NCBI GenBank assembly: GCA_963721435.1
Contig: CAVRJC010000012.1
Location: forward strand, 248,001 to 312,000
Length of the DNA: 64,000 nt
Reading direction: 5' to 3'
Source of the DNA: CAVRJC01 sp963721435
GTDB taxonomy: Bacteria > Actinomycetota > Acidimicrobiia > IMCC26256 > DASPTH01
Shown in pieces: positions 7,460 to 16,231 of this stretch; within the stretch, counting starts at the first letter, position 1, and each line of letters starts with the position of its first letter. The position numbers and the translations under genes were made by a program. The notes beneath the pieces are model-generated. The model was given only the letters and a program-made list of their open reading frames with translations. It searched no databases and was not told the DNA's origin.

Positions 7460-9280
7460 CTACAGCAGTGGCGTGACGATGGCGAAGTCCGCCGCCTGCG
7501 CGTCGACCAGCCCCATGAGGCGCCCGAGCGTGGCGGGATCCCCGGAGTGCTCGATGCCGTCGAAGCCACCACCGCCGAGGAGCCCGAGGAGCTGCGCGGT
7601 CGTGAGCGTCAGCGAGAGGTCGACGTGCACCGACGCATCTTCAATCGGGTCGACGTCCTGGATCAGCACGCCGTTGCTCAGATGGGTGCGATACGTGCGG
7701 CCGAGATCCGTGAAGTGCCAGTCGACGGCCAACTCCTCGTTCCACGCGCGCGGCCCGTTGACGCGGATCGCGATCGAGTCGAAGAGCTGGTCGATGCTGA
7801 GCGCCGACACCATGTCGGGCGCCGCCGCGGCTTTCAACGCCGAAGCCTGGATGCCGTGGCGCAGCTCGTACGCGCCCATCAGGTAGAAGTTGCGCCACGT
7901 GCCGTTCTCGGCGCCCCATCCCAGGCGGTCGTAGGTGTCGGCGAGCAGCGCGCGTGCCGCGGCGTGGTCAGGCGCGGCGAACACGACGTGATTCAGGAGC
8001 TCGACTGCGAACCGCAGATCGCCGTCGTCGAAGTAGCCCTTGGCCTGCTCGACGACCGCGTCGGCGCCGCCCATGCACTCGACGTAGCGCTTCCCGCTCT
8101 CCACCGGCGGATGCTGCCAGAGGTTCGCCGGATTGCCGTCGAACCAGCCGAGATACCGCTGGTAGATGGCCTTCACGTTGTGACTCACCGAGCCGTAGTA
8201 CCCGTGCGTGTGCCACGAGGCCTCGAGCTTCGGCGGCAGCTCCATCGTCTCCGCGATCTCGATACCCGTGCTCCCCGCGTTGAGCATCCGCAGCGTCTGA
8301 TCGTGCAGGTACGCGTAGAGATCGCGCTGCTGCGACAGGAACTCCACGATGCGATCGGAGCCCCACATCGGCCAGTGGTGCGACGCGAATGCGACCTCGG
8401 CGTCGCGCGCGAACAGTGCGATCGCCTCGTTGAGGTACCGGGCCCACATCCGTGGGTCGCGCACGACCGCGCCGCGCAGCGTCAGGAGATTGTGGAGGTT
8501 GTGGGTGGCGTTCTCGGCCATGCACAACGCGCGGTGGTCGGGGAAGTAGAAGTTCATCTCCACCGGGCACTCGGTGCCCGGCGTCATCTGGAATTGCATC
8601 CGCACGCCGTCGATCGTCTCTTCCTGGCCGGTGTGGGTGACCCAGAGCGTGGGCCGGATGAGCCCGATGGTCCCGAGTGACGTCGTCATGCCGAGCCCGG
8701 CCCCGATCTGGCCCTTGGGACCTCTCGGAAGCTGCGCGCCGTACATGAACTCGGCACGACGCGTCATCGCCTTGCCCGCATAGACGTTCTCGGAAACTGC
8801 CGCCTCCATGAATCCCTCGGCGGCGATGATCGGCACGTCACCGCCCGGGTACACACCGTGCACGCCGCCGAAGTGATCGCCGTGCGCGTGCGTGTAGATG
8901 ACCGCGGTCACCGCACGGTCGCCGCGGTGCTTCCGGTAGAGCGCGAGCGACGCGGCCGCGCACTCCTTCGAAATCAGTGGGTCGATCGCGATGACGCCGT
9001 TCTCGCTCTCGACCAACGTCATGTTGGAGAGGTCGAGCCCGCGGACCTGGTAGATCCCGTCGGTCACCTCGTACAAACCCTGCTTCGCGCACAGCTGGCC
9101 CTGGCGCCACAGACTCGGGTGGGCCGTGTCGGGGCAGTCGCCGGCGAGGAACGCGTAGGCATCGTTGTCCCACACGACACGTCCGTCGTCGGCGTGCACC
9201 ACGCACGGCTCGAGCGAGCCGATCAGTCCCCGATCCGCGTCGTCGAAGTCCTGGCGGTCGGCGTAGTCCATCTCGGGCAT
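7460..9280 (-). CDS. Alkyl/aryl-sulfatase, metallo-beta-lactamase fold (SdsA/BDS1-like)
   Basis: 606 residues. An N-terminal metallo-beta-lactamase domain carries the binuclear zinc motif THAHGDHFGG (T130-G139) and later ligand regions CMAENATHNLHNLL and FASHHWPMWG. A helical dimerisation domain follows (about 380-470, with tetratricopeptide-like RFAVELLNHVVFAAPDHAAA), and a C-terminal SCP2-like lipid-binding domain completes the three-domain layout of SdsA1 from Pseudomonas. Family members hydrolyse primary or secondary alkyl sulfates to alcohols plus sulfate, allowing use of detergents such as dodecyl sulfate. No clear signal peptide is visible. An AGGAGG ribosome site lies eight bases upstream of the ATG, with a TATCGT box further up. 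Confidence 0.92.
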   Translation of the reverse strand: MPEMDYADRQDFDDADRGLIGSLEPCVVHADDGRVVWDNDAYAFLAGDCPDTAHPSLWRQGQLCAKQGLYEVTDGIYQVRGLDLSNMTLVESENGVIAIDPLISKECAAASLALYRKHRGDRAVTAVIYTHAHGDHFGGVHGVYPGGDVPIIAAEGFMEAAVSENVYAGKAMTRRAEFMYGAQLPRGPKGQIGAGLGMTTSLGTIGLIRPTLWVTHTGQEETIDGVRMQFQMTPGTECPVEMNFYFPDHRALCMAENATHNLHNLLTLRGAVVRDPRMWARYLNEAIALFARDAEVAFASHHWPMWGSDRIVEFLSQQRDLYAYLHDQTLRMLNAGSTGIEIAETMELPPKLEASWHTHGYYGSVSHNVKAIYQRYLGWFDGNPANLWQHPPVESGKRYVECMGGADAVVEQAKGYFDDGDLRFAVELLNHVVFAAPDHAAARALLADTYDRLGWGAENGTWRNFYLMGAYELRHGIQASALKAAAAPDMVSALSIDQLFDSIAIRVNGPRAWNEELAVDWHFTDLGRTYRTHLSNGVLIQDVDPIEDASVHVDLSLTLTTAQLLGLLGGGGFDGIEHSGDPATLGRLMGLVDAQAADFAIVTPLL

Positions 9281-9322
9281 CGTTCGCTCCTCCTGCCGCG
9301 GGAGCCGAACGATAGCGACGGG

Positions 9323-10633
9323 CTACGCGAAGGCGCCGAACTGTCGGAACGCCCACATGCCGTGTGCGGCGGGCACCTCGTCGATCGGAGTGATCGCGTC
9401 ACGCAGCGTCGGCGCGTTGATGGTCTGCGCCAACTTGTGCAGGTACTCGCCGTCGAGGCCGTACGCGGCGACGCCGTTGAGCCCGAGCATGGCCTTGACC
9501 TTCTCGGGGTCGAGGTCGTGGTACGCGTAGCGCAGCGACAGCTGGCTCTGCGGCACCTCACCCTCGCCGGGGCGGATCCACGTGCCCTCGACATGCGGGT
9601 AGTCGGTGCCCCAGATCACGTTCTGCCACCAGTCGTTCTCGATCGCGTCGATCGCCTCGAAGCGCGACATGAAGCTGGCGCCGAGGAACACGTTGGTGCG
9701 GGCGACGTCGCTCGGCTTGCGCGTGTTCGTGTCGCCGAACACCATCGAGTAGCCCATGGTGGAGTCCATGTCGTCGAGGCGGATCTTGTACCACTGACCC
9801 GGGTACTCGGTGAGCACGAGCTTGAGGTCCGGGAAGCGCTCGAACACACCACCGAAGATCATGCGGTGCATCGGCCACTTGCCCTTGTCCTGCGCTTCGA
9901 TCATCCAGCAGGGCGCACCACCGGGCAGCTCCATCTGCGGGTCACCGGCACCACCGTGGGTGCACAGCGTCATGCCGAGGTCCTGGCACGCGGCCCACAG
10001 CGGGTCCCACACCGGGTCGTTGTAGAAGTGCTGACCCGCCCAGCGGGAGCGGTTGTTCTCACCGGGGCCGCTCTCGCACGGGAAGTTGACCGCGCGCAGG
10101 CCGTGCTCACGCGCCCACGTGGCTTCCTTCACCGCGGCGTCGATGTCCCACATCGGAAGGTGCGCGAGGCCGACGTGGCGCTCGGGCTGCACCGAGCAGA
10201 AGTCGGCGAGCCACTCGTTGTAGATGTGACGGCCGACACCCGCGAGCTCGAAGTCGACGTCGTAGCGGCGCTCCATCGTCGCCATCCCGACCGACGGGTC
10301 GGAGATGATGAACGGGATCGGCTCGCCGTTCTGGCTGCCGTGGAAGAGCACTTCCGCGGACGTGCCGTCCTGGTCGAGGTCAGCGAGACGCGCCGAGGGG
10401 CTCCAGTGACCGTCGGTCGCGTTCAGCGCCTCACGGCTGCCACCGACCATGCCCTCGAGGTCGTCCATGTACTTGAGGAAACGGTCGTACTCGTCGAGGT
10501 AGCTCTGCGGGCAGTACGGCCGCAGGTCTTCGCGCAGACGCGGCCCGATGTGGGTGTCACACGAGACGATGACGACCTTTTCGTCGAGATCGACTGCCGT
10601 AGCGCTGCCGTTGCCCGAACCGTTCTCCGACAT
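9323..10633 (-). CDS. Amidohydrolase family 2 (PF04909) metal-dependent hydrolase
   Basis: 436 residues from the ATG at 10633, preceded by GGGGGAA. TIM-barrel amidohydrolase of the ACMSD/decarboxylase-hydrolase group: the HxH-type start is reduced to SCDTHIGPR, the internal signature is GVFERFPDLKLVLTEYPGQW, and the conserved metal-ligand Asp lies in WGTDYPHVEGTW. Members include decarboxylases and hydrolases of aromatic or lactone intermediates, so the reaction cannot be fixed. It diverges from the LLM oxidoreductase at 10674 across 40 bases, which must hold both promoters. It has paralogs at 11541, 37734, 41836 and 60885. Confidence 0.87.
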   Translation of the reverse strand: MSENGSGNGSATAVDLDEKVVIVSCDTHIGPRLREDLRPYCPQSYLDEYDRFLKYMDDLEGMVGGSREALNATDGHWSPSARLADLDQDGTSAEVLFHGSQNGEPIPFIISDPSVGMATMERRYDVDFELAGVGRHIYNEWLADFCSVQPERHVGLAHLPMWDIDAAVKEATWAREHGLRAVNFPCESGPGENNRSRWAGQHFYNDPVWDPLWAACQDLGMTLCTHGGAGDPQMELPGGAPCWMIEAQDKGKWPMHRMIFGGVFERFPDLKLVLTEYPGQWYKIRLDDMDSTMGYSMVFGDTNTRKPSDVARTNVFLGASFMSRFEAIDAIENDWWQNVIWGTDYPHVEGTWIRPGEGEVPQSQLSLRYAYHDLDPEKVKAMLGLNGVAAYGLDGEYLHKLAQTINAPTLRDAITPIDEVPAAHGMWAFRQFGAFA

Positions 10634-10673
10634 GCAGATTCCCCCGTAGAGCTCGTGGTGGCAGGATCTTCCC

Positions 10674-11519
10674 ATGCTATTCGGCCTGTTCCCGATCAAT
10701 ACCTCGGCGCTCGCGGCCCCCGAGTTGATGGCCCGAGTGGCGATCGCCGCCGACGAGGCCGGCATCGAGTCGGTCTTCACCGGCGAGCACGTCGTCGTGC
10801 CCGACCCGCTGGCGCCGCCGTCCCACGTGCCCCCCGAGACGGTGCTGGTGCACCCGAGCACCGCGCTGGCCTACTGCGCCGCCGTCACCACCCGCCTCAA
10901 GCTCGGCACCGGGATCACCCTGCTCCCGTCCCACAACCCGTTGGTGGTGGCGAAGGAGTACGGCAGCCTCGACCACCTGTCGGGCGGGCGCCTCATCCTC
11001 GGGATCGGCGTGGGCTACGTCCCCCTCGAGTACGAGGTGCTCGGTCTGGAGTACGAGAACCGGGGGCGGCGCACCGACGAGTACATCGACGCGATCCGCG
11101 CGATGTGGACGCAGCCATCGCCCGAGTTCGACGGCGAGTTCGTCGCGTTCAGCGGGATCAACGCGTTCCCGCGGCCGGTGCAGCAGCCGCCTCCGATCCT
11201 CGTCGGCGGCACGAGCGCGGCAGCGTTCCGGCGCGTCGTCGAACGTGGCAACGGGTGGATCGGCGGTGGTGGCACGCCCGAGGGCGTGCGCGACGCGCAG
11301 GCCGCGATCGCAACGGCAACCGCGCGCTACGACCGTCCCGCAGCGCTCGGCGAGATCGAGCTCACCGTCACGCCCAGCGCCGCGCTCGACCGCGACCTCG
11401 TTGCGCAGTTCGAAGACCTCGGCGTGACGCGTTGCATCGTCGGCTTCCGCGCCTACGGATTCGAGCCGACCGCCGACGGCTACCTGCGCTGGGTCGACAC
11501 TGTCGCCGCGCTCGTGTGA
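10674..11519 (+). CDS. LLM-class F420-dependent oxidoreductase
   Basis: 281 residues with the luciferase-like barrel. Characteristic pieces are ARVAIAADEAGIESVFTGEH (helix 1/strand 2), RLKLGTGITLLPSHNPLVVA, LDHLSGGRLILGIGVGYVP and PRPVQQPPPILVGGTS. This matches the TIGR03619-type subfamily of probable F420-dependent enzymes from Mycobacterium and relatives. Such proteins reduce or oxidise diverse substrates with the deazaflavin F420; assignment rests on the fold motifs, and FMN use is not excluded. It is convergent with the amidohydrolase at 11541 (22-base gap) and divergent from the one at 9323. Confidence 0.88.
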   Translation: MLFGLFPINTSALAAPELMARVAIAADEAGIESVFTGEHVVVPDPLAPPSHVPPETVLVHPSTALAYCAAVTTRLKLGTGITLLPSHNPLVVAKEYGSLDHLSGGRLILGIGVGYVPLEYEVLGLEYENRGRRTDEYIDAIRAMWTQPSPEFDGEFVAFSGINAFPRPVQQPPPILVGGTSAAAFRRVVERGNGWIGGGGTPEGVRDAQAAIATATARYDRPAALGEIELTVTPSAALDRDLVAQFEDLGVTRCIVGFRAYGFEPTADGYLRWVDTVAALV

Positions 11520-11540
11520 GCGCCACCGCGACTGCCGGCG

Positions 11541-12749
11541 TTACTTCGTGATGCCGAAGCGCTCGAGGCCGAACGCGCGGATCGCGTTGCCGCGCAGCAG
11601 CTTGTAGGTCTCGTCCTCGTCGAGCCCCGCTTGATCGCAGATCTCCCGCGCCACCTTCTCGGAGTGCGGGAACGTGCTGTCGGCGTGCGGGTAGTCGGTC
11701 TCGAAGCAGATCGTGTCCATCCCGATCCGATTGCGCGCTTCGAGCCCGCTCTCGTCGTCGAAGATGCAGCCGATCACTCGGTCCTTGATGTACGTGGTCG
11801 GCGGCTCGCGGAGGCTGCTGCCGAACGCGTTGTCGGAACGCTCGAGCCACAGCTTGTCCATCCGCTCGAGCACGTAGGGCATCCACCCGACCTGGCCCTC
11901 GGAGTACGCGATCGTCAGGTTCGGGAAGCGCTCGAGCGTTCCGGAGAAGACGAAGTCGAGCAGCGAGCCCATCGCGTTCGCGAACGTGAGCACCGAGCTC
12001 ACGATGAACGGCGCATCGGGAGTGGTGCCGGGCATGCGCGACGACGATCCGATGTGCATGCAGACCACCGTCTCGGTCTCCTCACACGCGGCGAAAAGCG
12101 GGTCCCACTCCCCCGAGTGCACCGACGGGAGCCCGAGCGCGTACGGGTTCTCGCTGAAGGTCAACGCGTGGCTGCCCTTGTCGGCGCACCGCCGCACCTC
12201 GGAGGCGGCGAGCTGCGCGTCCCAGAGCGGCACCATCGTGACGGGGATCAGACGACCGCGCCCGTCGCCCGCGCACCACTCGTCGACCATCCAGTCGTTG
12301 TACGCCTTCACACACTCGAGCGCGAGCTCCTTGTCCTTGCGCTCCGCGAAGGTCTGGCCACAGAAGCGAGGGAGCGAGTTCGGGAAGCACAGCGACGCGT
12401 CGACGTGGTTGTCGTCCATGTCGGCGAGCCGCTCGGTCTGCTTCCACCCACCGGGGCGTATGTCGTCGTAGGTGGTCACGCCGAAGTCACGCTGGCTGTC
12501 GTCGAATCCGACGGCCGCCATGAGCACCATCATCGGGGAACGGACGTCGTCGTAGTACCAGACGTCGGCCCAACCGCCGTACGCGGTGGCGAGGTTGCTC
12601 CCTCCGCCGTCGAACTTCTCACGGACGACGCGCGGGCCGTTCTCGATGAACTGCCGCGGGAGACGGCTGGTCCAGAGGTCGGGCGGCTCGACGACATGGT
12701 CGTCGACGGAGATGATGCGCGGGATCGAGCCAGTGGTGGAGGTGGTCAT
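11541..12749 (-). CDS. Amidohydrolase family 2 metal-dependent hydrolase
   Basis: 402 residues. Starts with the metal-site segment ISVDDHVVEPPDLW and has the family core ALTFSENPYALGLPSVHSGE, ETETVVCMHIGSSS, GTLERFPNLTIAYSEGQVGW and CFETDYPHADSTFPHS, which holds the C-terminal ligand Asp. It closely resembles the two amidohydrolases at 37734 and 41836. The ATG at 12747-12749 overlaps the stop of the upstream D-aminoacylase by four bases, so the two are translationally coupled; the same pairing recurs near 38-40 kb. Precise substrate unknown. Confidence 0.88.
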   Translation of the reverse strand: MTTSTTGSIPRIISVDDHVVEPPDLWTSRLPRQFIENGPRVVREKFDGGGSNLATAYGGWADVWYYDDVRSPMMVLMAAVGFDDSQRDFGVTTYDDIRPGGWKQTERLADMDDNHVDASLCFPNSLPRFCGQTFAERKDKELALECVKAYNDWMVDEWCAGDGRGRLIPVTMVPLWDAQLAASEVRRCADKGSHALTFSENPYALGLPSVHSGEWDPLFAACEETETVVCMHIGSSSRMPGTTPDAPFIVSSVLTFANAMGSLLDFVFSGTLERFPNLTIAYSEGQVGWMPYVLERMDKLWLERSDNAFGSSLREPPTTYIKDRVIGCIFDDESGLEARNRIGMDTICFETDYPHADSTFPHSEKVAREICDQAGLDEDETYKLLRGNAIRAFGLERFGITK

Positions 12750-14478
12750 CGGGTGCTCACTGTGTCGGTGTTGCGACCGGAGCGCAGGACAGTGCCCGCG
12801 GTCGCGCCAGTAGGACTGCCGTCGGTGATCGTCTCGACGCCGTTGACGAACACGCGGTGCACACCGATCGGGTCGGCGAGCATGCGCACGCTGCCACCGG
12901 GGAGGTCGTGCACCAACGTCGGCGGGCCGGCGTCGACAGTTGCCGGGTCGAGTACCACGACGTCGGCGAAGGAGCCTTCGGCCAGGCGCCCACGGTCGCG
13001 CAGCCCGTAGAGCCGCGCCGGCGCGTCGCTGATGAGCTGCACCGCGCGCTCGAGCCCGAGCACCTGACGTCCGCGGATGCAGTCGCCGAGAAAGCGCGTG
13101 ACGTACGGCGCACCGCACATGCGATCGAGGTGCGCGCCGCCGTCGGACCCACCGAGGAGCACGTCTTCGCGCTGCCACACGTCGGCGTACGCGGGGAAGT
13201 CCTCGCCCAGGTTGCCGGTGAGGTTGTCGCGCGGGTCACGCGGCCACAGCACCGTGCGGAAGTCGTCGGCGAGCACGATGGCGACGAGCGCTTCGAAGTC
13301 GTCGTCGATGCCCCGCTCGGCCGCGATCTCGCGCACCTTGCGGCCGGTCATGCCCTCGTTGGAGGTCGAGTAGGTGTCGCCGATGATGTAGCCGCCGAAG
13401 CGCGTCATGCCGCCGAGTGCCGACTGCCCCGCCTGCGCCATCAGGTCGGCGCGCACCGCCGGGTCCTGCAGCATGCGGGCCTTCTCGGGCTTGGGCAGGC
13501 GTAGCACCGCGTCCCAACCTGGGATCAGCCACAGCGCGCAGAAGGTGTTGAGGCTCATGCACATCGGCGCCGGCACCGGCATGCTCAGCGCGACGACGCG
13601 CCCGCCGATCTCCCGCGCCCGAGCCGACGGCAGGAGCTGCCGGGCGAGCTTCTCGGTGTCGCTCGCCGCGACCGCGAGCACGTTCCAGTTGAGCGGTCGC
13701 CCGGCGCGCGCGCTCATCTGCGCGAAGAGCTCCACCTCGCCGTCGTCGAAGCCCGCGATGCAGCCCGACGTGATCGCCTCGATCGACGTACCGGGATGCT
13801 CGCCGACGACGTCGCACAGCGCGAGCAGCTCCTGTTCGGACGCGTAGCGGCTCGGCACCGGCTGGCCGTCGCCGTCGAGGTGCGTGTTGGATCGACTCGT
13901 CGAGAGCCCGAGGCCGCCCTCGTCGAGCGACCGGTGCATCAGCTGGAGCATCTCCGCGAGCTCGTCGGAGGTTGCCTCGCGGCGCGTGTCGTCGCCTTCC
14001 ATCACATAGCGACGCAGCGCACAATGACCGACCATGAACCCCGCGTTCACCGCGATGTTGCCTTCGAACGCGTCGAGGAACTCGCCGAAGCTGTCCCACG
14101 TCCACCGCACGCCCTGCTCGAGCGCGGCGAGCGGCATGCCTTCGACCCGCTCCATCAGCCGCCGCGTGTAGTCGGCGTCGCGCTCCTTGAGCGGCGCGAT
14201 CGTGAACCCGCAGTTGCCGCCGATCACGCTGGTGACGCCGTGCCAGCTCGACGGCGTGGCGAGCGGGTCCCAGAAGAGCTGTGCGTCGTAGTGCGTGTGC
14301 GGGTCGACGAATCCTGGCGTCACGACGAGATCGGTCGCATCCACGGTGCGCGTCGCGGATTCGTCGAGATCCCCGACGGCGACGACCCGCCCGTCTCGGA
14401 TTCCGACGTCGGCGCGTCGCGTGCCGCACCCCCGGTGCCGTCGATGACCGTGCCGCCGATGATCGCAGTGTCGAGCAT
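12746..14478 (-). CDS. N-acyl-D-amino-acid deacylase (D-aminoacylase) family, one frame break
   Basis: About 576 residues after repair. N-terminus MLDTAIIGGTVIDGTGG is read from 14478; a break near 14420 (net two extra bases, which restores the usual four residues between GTG and RADV) leads to RADVGIRDGRVVAVGD. Then come the HxH metal motif in VDPHTHYDAQLFWDP, the structural segment GVTSVIGGNCGFTIAPL, and the catalytic-Asp region LLGGSDGGAHLDRMCG, ending in the beta-sandwich FADVVVLDP. Family members remove N-acyl groups from D-amino acids or act on related amides using zinc. One of four paralogs here, coupled to the amidohydrolase at 11541. Confidence 0.87.
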
Positions 14479-14544
14479 TCGGGGAGCTTGCCACGGCGCC
14501 GCCATCGCAATGCAATCGCATCAGAACCCTGCGAGACTGCCGCG

Positions 14545-15393
14545 ATGCTCGAGAACTACGAATCGCCCGTTCCGCTCGACCGGATGCTCTTCACGATGGT
14601 CGACCCGAACCGCGGGTACGAGGTCGCGCACAACCGCTGGTACGAGCGTGACCATTTCTACGCGGGCTGCATGATCGGCCGAGGTTGGTTCGCGGGCCAA
14701 CGCTGGATCGCACCCCGACGGCTCAAGGACCTGCGCTTCCCGGCCGACGGCCCCGTCGCGGAGCCGGTCGACGCGGGCTCGTACCTCGCCGTCTACTGGA
14801 TGACGAGCGAGGATCCGGACCTCACCTGGGCGACCGAGCAGGTCCGCTGGCTCTACGCGAACGGCCGCGGTTTCCCCGAGCGAACGCTCGTGCACTCGGG
14901 CATCTACCGCTATCTCGGCGCCGCGCACCGGGAGCCCGACGGCGTTCCCGTCGAGCTCGCCTTCGACCACGGCTACCCCGGGCTCGGCGTCGTCGTCGTC
15001 GAGCCCGCGCCGGGCACGACACGCGACGAGCTGCAGGCCACGCTCGACGCGACCGCGACCGCGTCGTTCAAGAAGGACGCGCGTGTCGACATGGTTGCGA
15101 GCTTCGGTGTGCTCGACGCCGAAGCGCCCCGCGCTCGCAATGCCGCACCTCCGGCAGACGACGCGCCCACCGCGCCGGGGCAACCGGGCGGTCCGAGCCT
15201 GGGCTCGGCGGGCGGCACCGACGATCGCATCGTGCAGCTCGCCTTCGTCGAAGGCGCGCCCGACGACACGTGGGACTGGTTCCGCAGCTACGCCGGCGTG
15301 ATCGCCCGGACCGGGAAGGCCACCGTCACCTTCGCCGCTCCGTTCTTCGCCGCCGTGGTCGGCACCGACACCTATCTCGACGAACTCTGGTAG
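14545..15393 (+). CDS. Hypothetical protein, EthD-like/dimeric alpha-beta barrel
   Basis: 282 residues from the ATG at 14545. The N-terminal part has MLFTMVDPNRGYEVAHNRWY followed by ERDHFYAGCM; the NRWY(E/D)xxH pattern also occurs in the 36487 gene and resembles EthD-type or antibiotic-monooxygenase-like ferredoxin folds. A second similar half follows (about 130-180), a Pro/Ala/Gly-rich linker lies at about 190-220, and the end is AAPFFAAVVGTDTYLDELW. Such proteins are often encoded with degradation genes and may bind or shuttle a substrate; the function is not established. It diverges from the D-aminoacylase across 66 bases. Confidence 0.65.
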   Translation: MLENYESPVPLDRMLFTMVDPNRGYEVAHNRWYERDHFYAGCMIGRGWFAGQRWIAPRRLKDLRFPADGPVAEPVDAGSYLAVYWMTSEDPDLTWATEQVRWLYANGRGFPERTLVHSGIYRYLGAAHREPDGVPVELAFDHGYPGLGVVVVEPAPGTTRDELQATLDATATASFKKDARVDMVASFGVLDAEAPRARNAAPPADDAPTAPGQPGGPSLGSAGGTDDRIVQLAFVEGAPDDTWDWFRSYAGVIARTGKATVTFAAPFFAAVVGTDTYLDELW

Positions 15394-15427
15394 GCCGCCC
15401 GCAGATCTCGGTCAACTCGTGACGTCG

Positions 15428-16219
15428 TCAGCTCCGCTCGCCGCGTTCTTCGACCTCCAGCCAGAGCGGCATCCCGATCGGGTCCAGGGCTTCTTCCGTG
15501 AGGTGCGCGACGAGACCGGCGGTGCGCGCGATGAGCACGACGCCGCGCACGCTGGTCGGCGGGATACCGATGTCGACCAGCGCCGCGCCTGCCGCGCCGG
15601 CGCCGTTGATCGGCAGGTGCCGTCCCGTGATCTCGTCGTGCACCGCGCCGACGAACGCCAGCAGGCGGAGGTGCTGCCCGAGCAACCCTTCCCCGGCCGC
15701 GAGCTCGTAGAGACGCGGCGTGCGCGGATCGATGTCCTTGTGCACCGGGTGCCCGAGCCCCGGGACGCGCGCGCCCGCAAGGCGGAGCGCGACCACCGCC
15801 TCCTCGGCGATCGACGCGAGCGTCGCGTCGTCGACGTTCGCGGTGACGTCGCGCTGGCGCAACGTGTCCGACAGGAACTGCGCGGTGTCGCCGGCCGGGC
15901 CCAGGAACACGCTGCCGGCGCCGAGCAGTCCGGCGGCGATCGCCGCCTGCGGGGCCTCCGGTGCGCCGGTGTACGTGAGGCGCGTCGCGAGCGCGCCCGG
16001 TGTGAGCCCGTGATCGGCGAGCGACACGAACACCGTGTCGAGGATGCGGCGTTGCCCGTCGGTCGGCTCGCGCCGCGTGATCAGGAGGTACGCGAGCTCG
16101 GTGAGCGTCAGCCGCCCCATGATCTCGGCGGGGAGATCACGCCCGGCGACCGTGATGCGATCGCGGTCGGAGGACCCGATCCAACTGTGCAGCCACTCCG
16201 CGCCGTCAGGGTTCGTCAT
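15428..16219 (-). CDS. Citryl-CoA lyase-like / small citrate-synthase family protein
   Basis: 263 residues, much shorter than citrate synthase (about 430). It keeps the catalytic-half signatures: AAIAAGLLGAGSVFLGPAGD, GLGHPVHKDIDPRTPRLYEL with the substrate-binding His, and LLAFVGAVHDEITGRHLPIN. This size and pattern match the citryl-CoA lyase-type subgroup of PF00285 in actinobacteria. Expected chemistry is aldol-type cleavage or condensation of a hydroxyacyl-CoA; the true substrate is unknown. It lies 12 bases after the acyl-CoA ligase and reads with it, so the ligase product is a plausible substrate (inference). Confidence 0.8.
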   Translation of the reverse strand: MTNPDGAEWLHSWIGSSDRDRITVAGRDLPAEIMGRLTLTELAYLLITRREPTDGQRRILDTVFVSLADHGLTPGALATRLTYTGAPEAPQAAIAAGLLGAGSVFLGPAGDTAQFLSDTLRQRDVTANVDDATLASIAEEAVVALRLAGARVPGLGHPVHKDIDPRTPRLYELAAGEGLLGQHLRLLAFVGAVHDEITGRHLPINGAGAAGAALVDIGIPPTSVRGVVLIARTAGLVAHLTEEALDPIGMPLWLEVEERGERS

Positions 16220-16231
16220 CCCGGGAGCTTG

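Noticed and set aside
8858..11551. 897-codon open frame on the plus strand, opposite the alkylsulfatase and amidohydrolase genes
   Set aside because: Arg/Val/Asp-rich product with no domain; it is the complement of clear family genes, a usual effect of high GC at third codon positions.
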